This document shows, one piece after another, positions 45,272-54,252 of a stretch of 64,000 bases of DNA; the first letter of the stretch is position 1; each line of letters opens with the position of its first letter. The stretch is from UMGS1532 sp045594795 (GTDB lineage Bacteria > Bacillota > Clostridia > Oscillospirales > Acutalibacteraceae): contig JAZNZF010000018.1 of NCBI GenBank assembly GCA_045594795.1, positions 6,634-70,633 of the forward strand, written 5' to 3'. The translations under genes were made by a program, and so were the position numbers. Below the pieces are notes generated by a model. The model saw only the letters and a list, made by a program, of their open reading frames with translations, did no database searches and had not been told where the DNA came from.

Positions 45272-45300
45272 TTGACACCGACTTTGCCTTATGTTAAAAT
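45272..45300 (+). promoter_or_regulatory. Promoter of T-box-thrS
   Basis: TTGACA, exactly 17 bases, TAAAAT. Confidence 0.88.
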
Positions 45301-45306
45301 ATGCTT

Positions 45307-45538
45307 GTTAAAAGCCGTGAGGGAAAGAGTAGCAAAAGGCTCCTAAGTTTAGAGAGTGGGCGGTTGGTGCAAGCCCATCTTACCCTTTTGTGAAAACCAT
45401 TCCTTAGCTGCAGCGCCCAAAAGAGTTCTTAGTAAGTGCTGCCGTATATCCTGCGTTAAAGGTAAAAGAGAAAAAACCAAGGTGGAACCGTGCTATTGGC
45501 ACCCTTGATAAGCTGTACTGCTTGTCGGGGTGTTTTTT
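45307..45538 (+). promoter_or_regulatory. T-box riboswitch, threonine-specific
   Basis: Leader with stem I starting near 45312, specifier ACC (45396-45398, in GAAAACCATT), a Thr codon that fits the downstream thrS, T-box sequence TGGAACCGTG (45483-45492) and a terminator stem (about 45499-45532) with T6. The T-box differs from the commoner TGG-ACCGCG form at its end. Uncharged tRNA-Thr would favour the antiterminator. Confidence 0.9.
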
Positions 45539-45569
45539 ATTTGCACGCAAAACCAAAAGGAGTATTTTT

Positions 45570-47333
45570 ATGAAAGTTATTTATGCAAACGGCACAGCCG
45601 ACCAATGTGCACCCGAGGAGGAGTTACATATACTTCGCCACACCGCCGCGCACGTTTTGGCTCAGGCAGTATCTCGCCTTTATCCACACGCAAAGTTTGC
45701 CTATGGCCCTGCTAACGATAGCGGCTTTTACTACGATGTAGACCTCGGTGATACTAAACTTTCTGACGAGGATTTACAGGCTATCGAACGCGAGATGAAA
45801 AAGATAGTTAAAGAAAATCTGCCCTTGCGCCCCTACGTGCTACCTCGCGACGAGGCTATTAAGCATATGGAAGAACGCGGCGAGATTTATAAAGTAGAGC
45901 ATATTGGCGATCTCGACCCCGATGCCGAGATTAGCTTTTTTAAACAGGGCGACTATGTTGATATGTGCGTTGGCCCTCACCTTTGCTATACAAAGGCGCT
46001 AAAGGCATTTAAAATTATGGGTCAGTCGGGCGCATATTGGAAGAACGATAAAAACAACAAGATGCTAACCCGCATTAAAGGTACAGCCTTTAAAACCCAA
46101 GAAGAGCTTGATAACTACCTCGTTCTTTTAGAGGAAGCAGAAAAACGCGACCACCGTAGAATCGGTAAAGAAATGGGTATGTTTATGTTCCAAGACGAAG
46201 CACCCGGATTCCCATTCTTCCTACCAAAAGGTATGGTGCTTAAAAACACCCTTATCGACTACTGGCGCGATATTCACTATAGGGATAACTACGTTGAGGT
46301 TTCTACTCCGCTTATTATGAATCGTCAGCTTTGGGAAACAAGCGGACATTGGGACCACTATAAAGATAATATGTACTCCACCACTATCGACGAGGAGACC
46401 TACTGCATTAAGCCAATGAACTGCCCAGGCGGTGTTATGGTATATCGCTCTCAGCCACATAGCTATCGCGACCTGCCTTTAAGAATGGGCGAATTAGGTT
46501 TAGTTCACCGTCACGAGCTTAAAGGCGCTTTGCACGGACTTTTCCGTGTTCGCTGCTTTACCCAAGACGATGCACATATCTTTATGCGTCGCGAGCAGAT
46601 TACCGACGAAATCGTTGGCGTTGTAAACCTAATTAACGAGGTTTATTCTAAGTTCGGCTTTAAATATAGCGTAGAGCTTTCTACAAGACCTGAGGATAGT
46701 ATGGGTAGTGATGAGGATTGGGAGGCAGCAACTTCCGGTCTTGAGAACGCCTTAAAAGAGTTAGGACTACCATACACCATAAACGAGGGCGACGGCGCTT
46801 TCTATGGCCCTAAAATTGACTTCCACTTAGAAGATTCTTTGGGCAGAACCTGGCAGTGCGGTACAATTCAGCTCGACTTCCAAATGCCAATTAATTTCGA
46901 GCTCGAGTATGTAGACGACAAGGGCGAAAAGCAAAGACCTATTATGATTCACCGCGTTTGCTTCGGTTCTATCGAACGCTTTATCGGTATTATTACCGAG
47001 CACTTTGCAGGTAAGTTCCCTGTATGGCTCGCCCCCACACAAGCTAAGGTACTGCTCGTTTCAGAGAAGTTTACCGAGTACGGCGAAAAGGTATACGAGG
47101 CTCTGCGTAATGCGGGTATCCGCTGCGAGCTTGACAACCGTAACGAGAAAATCGGTTATATGATTCGCGAGGCTCAGGTAGTTGGCAGGGTTCCTTATAT
47201 GGTAATTATCGGTCAAAAGGAAATGGACGAGGGCACAGTTTCTGTGCGTAACCGCGACACCGCCGAAACCGAAACAATGACCCTCGAGGCATTCTTAGAA
47301 AAAATCACCCGCGAAAACCGCGAGCGAGTATAA
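45570..47333 (+). CDS. thrS: Threonyl-tRNA synthetase without TGS domain
   Basis: 587 residues. The N-terminal TGS domain of standard ThrRS (about 640 residues) is missing: the protein goes after 18 residues straight into the editing domain (HILRHTAAH with H24 and H28, later VDMCVGPHL). The class II core follows with motif 2 (ELGLVHRHELKGALHGLFR region), the zinc-binding Cys in KPMNCPGG and motif 3 (HRVCFGSIERF), then the anticodon-binding domain (about 490-587). ATG at 45570 follows AAGGAG; the upstream in-frame codons lie in the T-box terminator, so no TGS has been cut off by mis-annotation. Confidence 0.95.
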   Translation: MKVIYANGTADQCAPEEELHILRHTAAHVLAQAVSRLYPHAKFAYGPANDSGFYYDVDLGDTKLSDEDLQAIEREMKKIVKENLPLRPYVLPRDEAIKHMEERGEIYKVEHIGDLDPDAEISFFKQGDYVDMCVGPHLCYTKALKAFKIMGQSGAYWKNDKNNKMLTRIKGTAFKTQEELDNYLVLLEEAEKRDHRRIGKEMGMFMFQDEAPGFPFFLPKGMVLKNTLIDYWRDIHYRDNYVEVSTPLIMNRQLWETSGHWDHYKDNMYSTTIDEETYCIKPMNCPGGVMVYRSQPHSYRDLPLRMGELGLVHRHELKGALHGLFRVRCFTQDDAHIFMRREQITDEIVGVVNLINEVYSKFGFKYSVELSTRPEDSMGSDEDWEAATSGLENALKELGLPYTINEGDGAFYGPKIDFHLEDSLGRTWQCGTIQLDFQMPINFELEYVDDKGEKQRPIMIHRVCFGSIERFIGIITEHFAGKFPVWLAPTQAKVLLVSEKFTEYGEKVYEALRNAGIRCELDNRNEKIGYMIREAQVVGRVPYMVIIGQKEMDEGTVSVRNRDTAETETMTLEAFLEKITRENRERV

Positions 47334-47337
47334 AGCA

Positions 47338-47366
47338 AAAAGCCACTCCCAAAAAGAGTGGCTTTA
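47338..47366. terminator. Bidirectional terminator
   Basis: AAAGCCACTC pairs with GAGTGGCTTT; the T-run is better on the minus strand, where it ends the XRE gene. Confidence 0.8.
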
Positions 47367-47380
47367 GTTATGCAAAAAAA

Positions 47381-47578
47381 TTATTTTATATATTCTACTA
47401 TGTCCTCGATTTTACAATCTAAAATTTCGCACAAGTCGTTTATTGTAACTGTTGTTATAGGTTTGTTGTGTTTTAATCTATCTATTAGGCTACGGCTTAT
47501 GTTGTACTGGTTTATGAGTTTGTAGGTTGTAATATTCTTTGCTTTAATTGTATCAAAAAAGGGCTTGAAAGAAATCAT
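47381..47578 (-). CDS. Small XRE-like regulator divergent from a SLOG gene
   Basis: 65 residues from the ATG at 47578 (MISFKPFFDTIKAKNITTYKLI), which has GAGGTG six bases upstream; an earlier in-frame start would run into the promoter. It is a bare Cro/CI helix-turn-helix (NQYNISRSLIDRLKHNKPITT as recognition part), ending DCKIEDIVEYIK. Likely represses its own overlapping divergent promoters. Confidence 0.82.
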   Translation of the reverse strand: MISFKPFFDTIKAKNITTYKLINQYNISRSLIDRLKHNKPITTVTINDLCEILDCKIEDIVEYIK

Positions 47579-47597
47579 AAAAACACCTCTAAATACA

Positions 47598-47626
47598 ACT
47601 ATAGTTTGTACTCTAAAAATTGACAA
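47598..47626 (-). promoter_or_regulatory. Promoter of the small XRE regulator
   Basis: Minus strand TTGTCA, exactly 17 bases, TATAGT. Its -35 overlaps the -35 of the plus-strand SLOG promoter inside the palindrome GACAATTGTC (47622-47631). Confidence 0.8.
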
Positions 47627-47648
47627 TTGTCGATAAAGCGAGTATAAT
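47620..47648 (+). promoter_or_regulatory. Promoter of the SLOG gene
   Basis: TTGACA, exactly 17 bases, TATAAT. The spacer starts in GACAATTGTC, and CGATAA/TTATCG (47631-47636, 47648-47653) brackets the -10, giving two candidate operators. Confidence 0.85.
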
Positions 47649-47695
47649 TATCGATGGTCTATATATAGAGTATTATATGTTGAAGAGGTTGCTTT

Positions 47696-48154
47696 ATGAT
47701 AGTTTCTTTCTGCGGACATTCTGATTTTGTGCAATCAGAGCAAAGTAAGCAAAAGGTAATTGGCTTATTAGAAGAAAAGATAGGCGAAAATCAGGTGGAT
47801 TTTTATTTAGGCGGTTATGGTTTGTTCGATAATTTTGCTTATATTTGCGCAAAAGAATATAAACTTAAACACAGCAACGCGAGGTTGGTTTTTGTAACCC
47901 CCTATATAACACCCGAATATCAAAAGAGAGAGTTAGAGTATAAGCAGACTATATATGATTTAATAGTGTATCCAAATATAGAACACGTACCGCTGAGATT
48001 TGCTATTGAATATCGCAACAAATATATGATGGAAAAAGCAGATTTGGTAATATCTTATGTATGTAGGGAATATGGTGGTGCCTATAAAACATATAGATAC
48101 GCGTTAAAACTGGGCAAGAAAATTTTTAATATTGCAAAAAATAAACCGCAGTAA
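47696..48154 (+). CDS. SLOG-superfamily (DUF1273/YpsA-like) protein
   Basis: 152 residues with the single Rossmann-like fold of SLOG proteins: opening strand VSFCGHSDF, glycine-rich FYLGGYGLFDNFA, and a late ADLVISYVCREYGGAYKTYRYA segment like the nucleotide-binding loop of DprA/LOG relatives. SLOG domains bind nucleotide-derived ligands and appear in stress and defence systems. It is alone with the divergent XRE gene, and no effector domain is fused. Function not established. Confidence 0.78.
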   Translation: MIVSFCGHSDFVQSEQSKQKVIGLLEEKIGENQVDFYLGGYGLFDNFAYICAKEYKLKHSNARLVFVTPYITPEYQKRELEYKQTIYDLIVYPNIEHVPLRFAIEYRNKYMMEKADLVISYVCREYGGAYKTYRYALKLGKKIFNIAKNKPQ

Positions 48155-48172
48155 AAACTGCGGTTTTCTTTC
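48143..48172 (+). terminator. Terminator overlapping the SLOG stop codon
   Basis: AAACCGCAGT pairs with ACTGCGGTTT followed by TCTTTCTTT; the left arm includes the end of the coding region. Confidence 0.85.
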
Positions 48173-48173
48173 T

Positions 48174-49775
48174 TTATTTCTTTTGCGGTTTTGAAAGGCT
48201 TGCGTTATACATAATTACGCTTGCGCCCTCGCCACTTACCTCAAATTTAAGCTCGGTGCAGTCGGAAACATTGAACTTAAGCTCTTGTGCCTCCTCATCG
48301 GCGCTGATTTCACATTCGCGGAAACGGGTTTCACCGCCAACCGATGCGGTAACTTTTATGCGGCACTTAACCGCCTCGTCTATATCCTTTGCGGCGGCAA
48401 CGTAACAGCTGAAAAATTCGTACCCGTCGGAGATATCATAGGTAGCGTAGGAGTCGGCGGTAAGCTTAATGCAGTTCTCCTCGTCGGCGCGGTTGTTACC
48501 GAACGAATCCAGAGTGGCAGAATCGGCAAAACTCCAATTATCCTTGTCGGTAGGGGATAGACTGTCAATATAGGTTGGCAGTTTTTCGGACAAACCACCC
48601 TGTAGCTTAGTTAGTTTTTTGTTCTCACCTATTAAATCAACAGCGCCCTTTATTAGCTTTGCGGCGGCGGTATAATCACCCTCGTCGGTCAGTGTGGCCA
48701 CTTTGGTTTCTACGCCCTCAATATATTTTTCGGTGTAGTATTCAAGGTTTGATTTAAGGGTATTATCGTTTTTTAGCTCGGGCTTGGTTTCAAGTGCTGA
48801 ATTAATTGCCTTAATTGCCGCCTCGTAATCGCCCTTATAAGCATACTTGTCAGCAACTGAGATAATCTCAGCCTTGCCCTTGCTCTCGGCTGATTTTTTG
48901 TATTCGGCTATGCGCTTTTCGATAAGCTTATCCTTTTCGAGAGTTGCCAAAGCGGTACTAAGGGTTTCAATGCCAGCGGCATAGTCGCCATCGGAAGCGA
49001 AAACCGAAGCCTCGGAGAGCGCCGAGTTTCTGTAGCTTTGTGTAGCGCGCCCTAACTTATCGGTTGCCGCGGCGTAGTTGCTATCCTCGGGTAGAACCTT
49101 TTTATATGCCGTAATAGCAAGTCCAAATTCGCGCTTTTCGTAATGCTTTTCTGCGGCGGCAAAGCTATCTTTAGAGGCTTTTAGCTTTTCTATCTTTTTA
49201 TTAGTGGCATCAATGCTGTCAGCAAGCTCACCAATGCCCATTTTCTTTATAGTCTCAAGCTCGGTAGCGGCTGCAGAGTATTCCATCTCGCCGCTACCGT
49301 ATAATGTATATATTTCATCTAAGCGGCTTTTTAAAGCCGAGTTAATTGAGTTAGAGCCATTAGAATTGTAGTTTTTAATAAATGCGGTATAGGCGGCATC
49401 GTATTTGCCGTCTTTTAAATTTTTAATAATTACATTGGTCGGGCTTGTAAAAGCACCACTTATAATAAGTATTGCAACCAAAATCAAGCCAATGCCCGCG
49501 GATATTATAGCAATACCTTTTTTAGAGAGCTTGCGCTTTTGAGCCGCGGTTTGTGGTGTTGCGTAAAGCGGCGCCTTGGTATCATCATCTACAGAGCGAG
49601 CATAATCGTTATGAAAATTACTTTCTATATGAAAGGTGTTTTCTTCTTTAGCCGCGCCCGACGAGGAGTATATATCAACCGAGTTGTTGTTTATAGGGTG
49701 CAAACGCCTATATTCGCAAGCAGGACAAATGCCTATAGCACTATCGGTTTCCTTTCCACAGTATTTACATATCAT
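48174..49775 (-). CDS. Membrane protein with zinc ribbon, helical repeats and NPCBM-like domain
   Basis: 533 residues from MICKYCGKE. C3-x2-C6 and C17-x2-C20 make an N-terminal zinc ribbon in the cytoplasm; one membrane helix follows (about 88-110, IIS AGIGLILVAILIISG region). Outside are TPR-like helical repeats with recurring DGDYxAAxxxL units (EGDYTAAAKL, KGDYEAAIKA) at about 115-400, and a C-terminal beta domain (about 410-533) resembling NPCBM sugar-binding modules. The ATG at 49775 is preferred since upstream codons encode no conserved part. Possibly a cell-surface or stress sensor; the real role is unknown. Confidence 0.72.
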   Translation of the reverse strand: MICKYCGKETDSAIGICPACEYRRLHPINNNSVDIYSSSGAAKEENTFHIESNFHNDYARSVDDDTKAPLYATPQTAAQKRKLSKKGIAIISAGIGLILVAILIISGAFTSPTNVIIKNLKDGKYDAAYTAFIKNYNSNGSNSINSALKSRLDEIYTLYGSGEMEYSAAATELETIKKMGIGELADSIDATNKKIEKLKASKDSFAAAEKHYEKREFGLAITAYKKVLPEDSNYAAATDKLGRATQSYRNSALSEASVFASDGDYAAGIETLSTALATLEKDKLIEKRIAEYKKSAESKGKAEIISVADKYAYKGDYEAAIKAINSALETKPELKNDNTLKSNLEYYTEKYIEGVETKVATLTDEGDYTAAAKLIKGAVDLIGENKKLTKLQGGLSEKLPTYIDSLSPTDKDNWSFADSATLDSFGNNRADEENCIKLTADSYATYDISDGYEFFSCYVAAAKDIDEAVKCRIKVTASVGGETRFRECEISADEEAQELKFNVSDCTELKFEVSGEGASVIMYNASLSKPQKK

Positions 49776-49976
49776 AAAAAATGCCCGCCTTTCAGAAAAG
49801 CTATATCTATATTTTATCATACTTACTCTTCTTTGTAAATATGAAAGCAGCAACCGCCCGTCGATAAAACGGGTGGTTGCTACTGATTATTAGCATTTAC
49901 TCTTCAGCTTTTGCAAATCGTTATGTATTTGCAAAAAGTTGATGAGCAATGGAGGGGATAGATATTAAAATGAATC

Positions 49977-52900
49977 TTATTTAACTTTAATAGTTTTTAC
50001 TGAAGAATACTTGCTATAAACGGTTTTGCTACCGGATTTTACGAAAACTTTAACTTTTACGTAATATTTCTTACCAGAAGAAAGCTTTGTTAAAGCTTTT
50101 GTTAAATCTTTAACTGACTTATATGTCTTAGCCTTGTAGCTTCCGCCAGCCTTCTTGTAGTAAATCTTAAATCCGGTTGCACCCTTATCTACGTTAGAAA
50201 CGGTAACGTTAATTTTACGTTTAGAGGTAGTAATCTTAATTTTAGGTGCTTTAAGAGTTTTCTTTGCTATTGTAGCACCAGCTTTGATAACCTTTTTACA
50301 TCCAGTGCAATATTGGTCGCCGGTGTAACCTGCTTTTGTATAAGTTGCAGATTTCTTGTTGATAATTGTAATGGTATGTGCAACTACAGGAACAACTTTT
50401 TGAGGAACTGTTACGGTATTGCAAACTTCACACTTCTTGCCTTCGGTAAGACCGGTAGCGGTGCAAGTAGCAGCTTTGCCTGCAACAATTACTTCTTTGT
50501 GTCCAAGAGCATAAACGATTTGCTGAGCCTCAAGTATGTCTCCACAAACTGAACAGCTTGTGCCAGCTGTGAGACCATTCTTGGTGCAAGTAGCTTCAAC
50601 TGCAGGGATTTCTACCTTAGTGTGACCTAATGCAGGGATAACGTTTTGTGCTACAATAACAGTGCCACAAACAGAACATGAAGTACCGTCTGTTAATCCG
50701 GTGTTGGTGCAAGTAGCTTCAAAGCCCTTAACAGTTACTGGAGTATGGCTGATTGCAGGAATTACAACCTGTTCTTTCAGTACATCGCCGCAACGACCAC
50801 AGTGTGAACCGTCGGTAAGACCTGCAGCGGTGCAAGTAGCAGCAAAGCCCTTGTCGATGCTTTCGGTGTGACCTACAGGAAGTGCAGGTGCGATAAACTC
50901 GTCACCACAAGTGGTACATCTGTTTTTAGAATAGCCTTGTTCAGTACAGGTAGCAGCTTGTGTTTCAACGATAACGTAGTTGTGGTTACCGGTTGCATAT
51001 ACTTCTTTCTCAACTGTTTCGCCACAATCTTTACAGTAGTAAACTTCTTTACCGTCTCTTGAACAGGTAGGTGCTATAGATTTAGTGCTTTCTAATACCC
51101 AAGAATGTCCGTTAGCGGGGATAACTTGAGGTTCTACTTCAATGTAGTCACATGCGGTACAACCTTTACCAGCAGTATAGCCAACCGAAATACAGGTAGC
51201 AGCTACTGCAGGAATGTCTTCTAAATTATGGCCAAGAGCAGGCTTCTCAACATATGTTGTATGGTCGCATCTGCTGCAGGTCTCATAAGCATCCCAACCA
51301 ATTTCGGTGCAGGTAGGTTCTTTAGCCTCGTGGTTGATTATATCGTGTCCGAGTTCATCTATTTCGGTGGAGGTGAGGATAACCTCAAAACATCTACCAC
51401 AGGTAATTCCGGCGGTAGCGCCTTTTTCGGTACAGGTAGGAGCAACTGCCTGAGTGATTATTTTATCGTGGCCAAGAGCAGCAATATTATAAGCATATCC
51501 GCAAGCGTATTCCTTTCTGCCAGCTTCGTCACAATCAGCGGGGTCGTCAAGTACAATATCTTCGTGTGCGCAGTCGTGTCTGCTTTCTTCTCCGCAAACT
51601 TCACATTTGTATACGGTATAGCCTTCAACATTTTCTGCACAGTTAACTAATTCTATAACAGCATTAGTGTGACCCTTTGAGGGGATAATAGTTGTTGGAA
51701 CTAAAACTAATCCACAATCAGAACATACCTTACCTTCGGTAGCACCGGGAACGGTACAGGTAGGCTCTACAGCTTCGATTATTTTCTCTACGTGAGCATC
51801 AGCAACTGTAGGAACAACATCTTGTGGGGTAGTATCCACGTTACAACGAGAACATTTAACACCTGCGGTTAAGCCTGTGTTAGTACAGGTAGGAGCTTTT
51901 GCTTCAAGTGTAATATCGTTAAGGTGACCAAGAGCAGGAACTGTGGTAGGATCCAGGCTTATTTCACCACAACGAGAACATTTTTTACCACCTTCGCTAC
52001 CGTTTTCGGTGCAAGTAGGTTCAACTGCAGGGATTTCTTCGTCTTGTAAATGTCCAAGAGCAGGAACTACGGTAGGTGCAACTGTTTCTGCACCACAACG
52101 AGAACAGGTTTTGCCGTCACCTTCGTAACCAGCTTCTGTACAAGTAGGAGCTTTTGCAGGGATTTCTTTGTCTTGTAAATGGCCGAGAGCAGGAATTACA
52201 GTAGGAGCAACGGTCTCGGTGCCACACATAGAACACTTTTTACCGTCGGCTTCGTAACCCGGTTCTTCACAGGTAGCAGCTTTTGCGTCAATAGAAACTT
52301 CTTGATCGCAAGGAATTACGCCAACTACGATTTGTGCTTCTATGGTTTTTTCACATTTAGAGCATTTTTTACCTTCGGTTAAGCCGGTTTCTTGACAGGT
52401 AGGTGCTACAGCAGGGATAACCTCTAAAGTAGCTGAGTGAGCGGGGAGGTTGTGTCCTGTTTCTGGGTCGTAATATCCGCAATCTTTACATTTGTCGTAG
52501 CCATAACCTTCTTTAGCACAGGTTGGCTCTTCAACGTAATGGATTTCGTAATTATGTGGTTTTATAGCTATATCTGTGCCTAATTCTTTATAAGTGCAAC
52601 CGTCGTTCTGGCAAACCTTATCGCCGGTGTAACCTTTTTCGGTACAGGTTGCTTCTTTAGCACCAACTGTTTTTAAGTTGTGTGCTGCGGTAGCAGGATC
52701 AACAGAACCTAATTCTTTATAGGTACAGCCTTCGGTTTGGCAAACCATATCGCCGGTGTAGCCGTCTGAATGGCAAGTAGCCTCTACTTTGCCTTCGAGC
52801 TTTAAATCGTGTTTGCCGGTTGCAGGAATAACTGCGCCAGTTACTGCAAGACCGTCGCAGAATTTACAGTATTTATCTGCTTCTTTGCCTTCTTCAAAGC

Positions 52901-53531
52901 AAGAAGGAGCAACTGCGTCTTTCTCTACTACGTATTCGCTTGCAGGGTTTAAAACTGCACAATATTCGGTAATGCTGTGTGCGTTATCTATATATTGATA
53001 ATCGCAGAATTTGCATTTCCATATTGGATTGCCTGCATTGTTGCAAGACTCTGTGCTTCCATAAAGGTACAACGAAGAGTTTGCATCGTCAAGTATGTGG
53101 GTACGTTGTGGAATTTCTGTTGCAACCTCGTCTGGCTTGTCAACTCCACATTCTGAGCACTTTTTGCCACCGTTATTACCTACTGCTTGGCAAGTTGCCT
53201 CTACAGCATCAACGGCAGTCCAGGTGTGCGCGCCTGTTGTGGCCTTAATAGTCTCGTCGTATGTATCACCACATGTATCGCAGGTGTAGGTTTTTATTTC
53301 TGCCTGGTCAATACAGTGGTAAACAGTAGTGACTGAACTATAATCGTGGCCGGTAGCTTCAATTTCTATCTTGCAGCCGTCTTCATATTCTATAAAGCCG
53401 GCTTCTGTACAAGTAGGGTCGAGACCATTTACTACGTTGCCATGTTCTGTATGCTCTGCAGCAAAAGCGGGCATGGTCATAGAAACAGCACAAATTAAAG
53501 CTAAGAGAAGTGCGCTTAATTTTTTAATCAT
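49977..53531 (-). CDS. Secreted Cys-rich repeat surface protein with C-terminal Fn3 domain
   Basis: 1184 residues. A signal peptide (MIKKLSALLLALICAVSMTM, cleavage near AFA-A) is followed by about two dozen repeats of 35-45 residues with the pattern (A/P)TC-x5-8-G-x-KCS-x-CG, then a hydrophobic strand and GH. Each repeat therefore offers three Cys and a His, suited to zinc or disulfide cross-links. The C-terminal ~100 residues (LKAPKIKITTSKRKINVTVS onward) look like a fibronectin type III domain. No LPXTG or membrane anchor. Similar repeats are common in surface proteins of gut Clostridia; adhesion is plausible but not shown. Confidence 0.82.
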   Translation of the reverse strand: MIKKLSALLLALICAVSMTMPAFAAEHTEHGNVVNGLDPTCTEAGFIEYEDGCKIEIEATGHDYSSVTTVYHCIDQAEIKTYTCDTCGDTYDETIKATTGAHTWTAVDAVEATCQAVGNNGGKKCSECGVDKPDEVATEIPQRTHILDDANSSLYLYGSTESCNNAGNPIWKCKFCDYQYIDNAHSITEYCAVLNPASEYVVEKDAVAPSCFEEGKEADKYCKFCDGLAVTGAVIPATGKHDLKLEGKVEATCHSDGYTGDMVCQTEGCTYKELGSVDPATAAHNLKTVGAKEATCTEKGYTGDKVCQNDGCTYKELGTDIAIKPHNYEIHYVEEPTCAKEGYGYDKCKDCGYYDPETGHNLPAHSATLEVIPAVAPTCQETGLTEGKKCSKCEKTIEAQIVVGVIPCDQEVSIDAKAATCEEPGYEADGKKCSMCGTETVAPTVIPALGHLQDKEIPAKAPTCTEAGYEGDGKTCSRCGAETVAPTVVPALGHLQDEEIPAVEPTCTENGSEGGKKCSRCGEISLDPTTVPALGHLNDITLEAKAPTCTNTGLTAGVKCSRCNVDTTPQDVVPTVADAHVEKIIEAVEPTCTVPGATEGKVCSDCGLVLVPTTIIPSKGHTNAVIELVNCAENVEGYTVYKCEVCGEESRHDCAHEDIVLDDPADCDEAGRKEYACGYAYNIAALGHDKIITQAVAPTCTEKGATAGITCGRCFEVILTSTEIDELGHDIINHEAKEPTCTEIGWDAYETCSRCDHTTYVEKPALGHNLEDIPAVAATCISVGYTAGKGCTACDYIEVEPQVIPANGHSWVLESTKSIAPTCSRDGKEVYYCKDCGETVEKEVYATGNHNYVIVETQAATCTEQGYSKNRCTTCGDEFIAPALPVGHTESIDKGFAATCTAAGLTDGSHCGRCGDVLKEQVVIPAISHTPVTVKGFEATCTNTGLTDGTSCSVCGTVIVAQNVIPALGHTKVEIPAVEATCTKNGLTAGTSCSVCGDILEAQQIVYALGHKEVIVAGKAATCTATGLTEGKKCEVCNTVTVPQKVVPVVAHTITIINKKSATYTKAGYTGDQYCTGCKKVIKAGATIAKKTLKAPKIKITTSKRKINVTVSNVDKGATGFKIYYKKAGGSYKAKTYKSVKDLTKALTKLSSGKKYYVKVKVFVKSGSKTVYSKYSSVKTIKVK

Positions 53532-53578
53532 TTACTTTTCCTCCTATTTTTTACTATTAAGAAATTAATCTCGACCAT

Positions 53579-53607
53579 ATTATAAACTTCTTTTTGTGGA
53601 TTGTCAA
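53579..53607 (-). promoter_or_regulatory. Promoter of the Cys-rich surface protein
   Basis: Minus strand TTGACA, exactly 17 bases, TATAAT: a perfect consensus promoter, overlapped at its -35 by the first GTGGATT site. Confidence 0.9.
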
Positions 53608-53622
53608 TACGAAATGTGGATT
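53596..53622. promoter_or_regulatory. Two GTGGATT direct repeats, candidate XRE operator
   Basis: GTGGATT occurs at 53596-53602 and 53616-53622, exactly 20 bases (two helical turns) apart, the first inside the surface-protein -35. A third copy lies at 54066-54072, just after the divergent XRE gene. Likely binding sites for that regulator, by inference. Confidence 0.5.
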
Positions 53623-53721
53623 TTTTTCAAAAAAATTTTATTCTTATGGTATTATGCTTTTGAGCCTACTTTATTTTTGTGGGTTCTTTATATCTATTTT
53701 TTTGTTTTAAGGAGTGGTTTC

Positions 53722-54036
53722 ATGTTATTGGGAGATATTATCAAAAGACTTTTAGATGCACATGGCATATCACAGAAACGTTTAGCCTCAGACCTGAATT
53801 TGTCACCAACTACCTTGGGCAATTACATTCGCAATATACGTCAGCCAGATTTTAAAACACTTATAGCTTTTGCCGATTATTTTAATGTTACTGTGGATTT
53901 CCTTCTTTCGCATACTTGTGGTAGTGGCAATGGCACTACTCCCGACGAGGAATTGCTATTACATTTATTTAGAAATATGTCCGACCATGATAAAGAAAGT
54001 TTTATTAATATTGGCAAGGTGCTTGTTAGTAAATAA
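53722..54036 (+). CDS. XRE-family regulator beside the surface protein
   Basis: 104 residues from the ATG at 53722 (AAGGAG upstream). N-terminal Cro/CI helix-turn-helix (MLLGDIIKRLLDAHGISQKR, recognition helix SPTTLGNYIRNIRQPD), then a helical tail (TPDEELLLHLFRNMSDHDKE) typical of regulators such as those of ICE and toxin loci. Divergent from the 1184-residue surface gene; probable regulator of it. Confidence 0.85.
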   Translation: MLLGDIIKRLLDAHGISQKRLASDLNLSPTTLGNYIRNIRQPDFKTLIAFADYFNVTVDFLLSHTCGSGNGTTPDEELLLHLFRNMSDHDKESFINIGKVLVSK

Positions 54037-54252
54037 AACAAATGTGTCGTGTAGCACTTCAAAACGTGGATTGTGTTTTTTAGGTAAAACAGTCTGCGTT
54101 TTTTTATTTATATATAATGTATAGCCTTTTCACCTAAATTGGTATTATGCAGTTTGTCTTTTAAGGGCTGATTTTAATAAAATGGCAGTATTTTTCACTT
54201 CTTTGCTAAAAGTGTCAAAATAACTATATTTTGTTTGTGCAAAAAGTCGAAA
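54037..54252. other. Intergenic region before the nrd promoter
   Basis: Holds the third GTGGATT copy (54066-54072). I see no coding frame with a ribosome site and no clear terminator for the XRE gene. Confidence 0.4.

Noticed and set aside
49977..53531. Repeated DNA in this gene as a CRISPR array or tandem-repeat locus
   Set aside because: The repeats are coding, of unequal length and diverged at DNA level; no spacers.
50313..53568. Several plus-strand reading frames over the surface-protein gene
   Set aside because: They are shadows of the Cys-rich repeats and lack ribosome sites.
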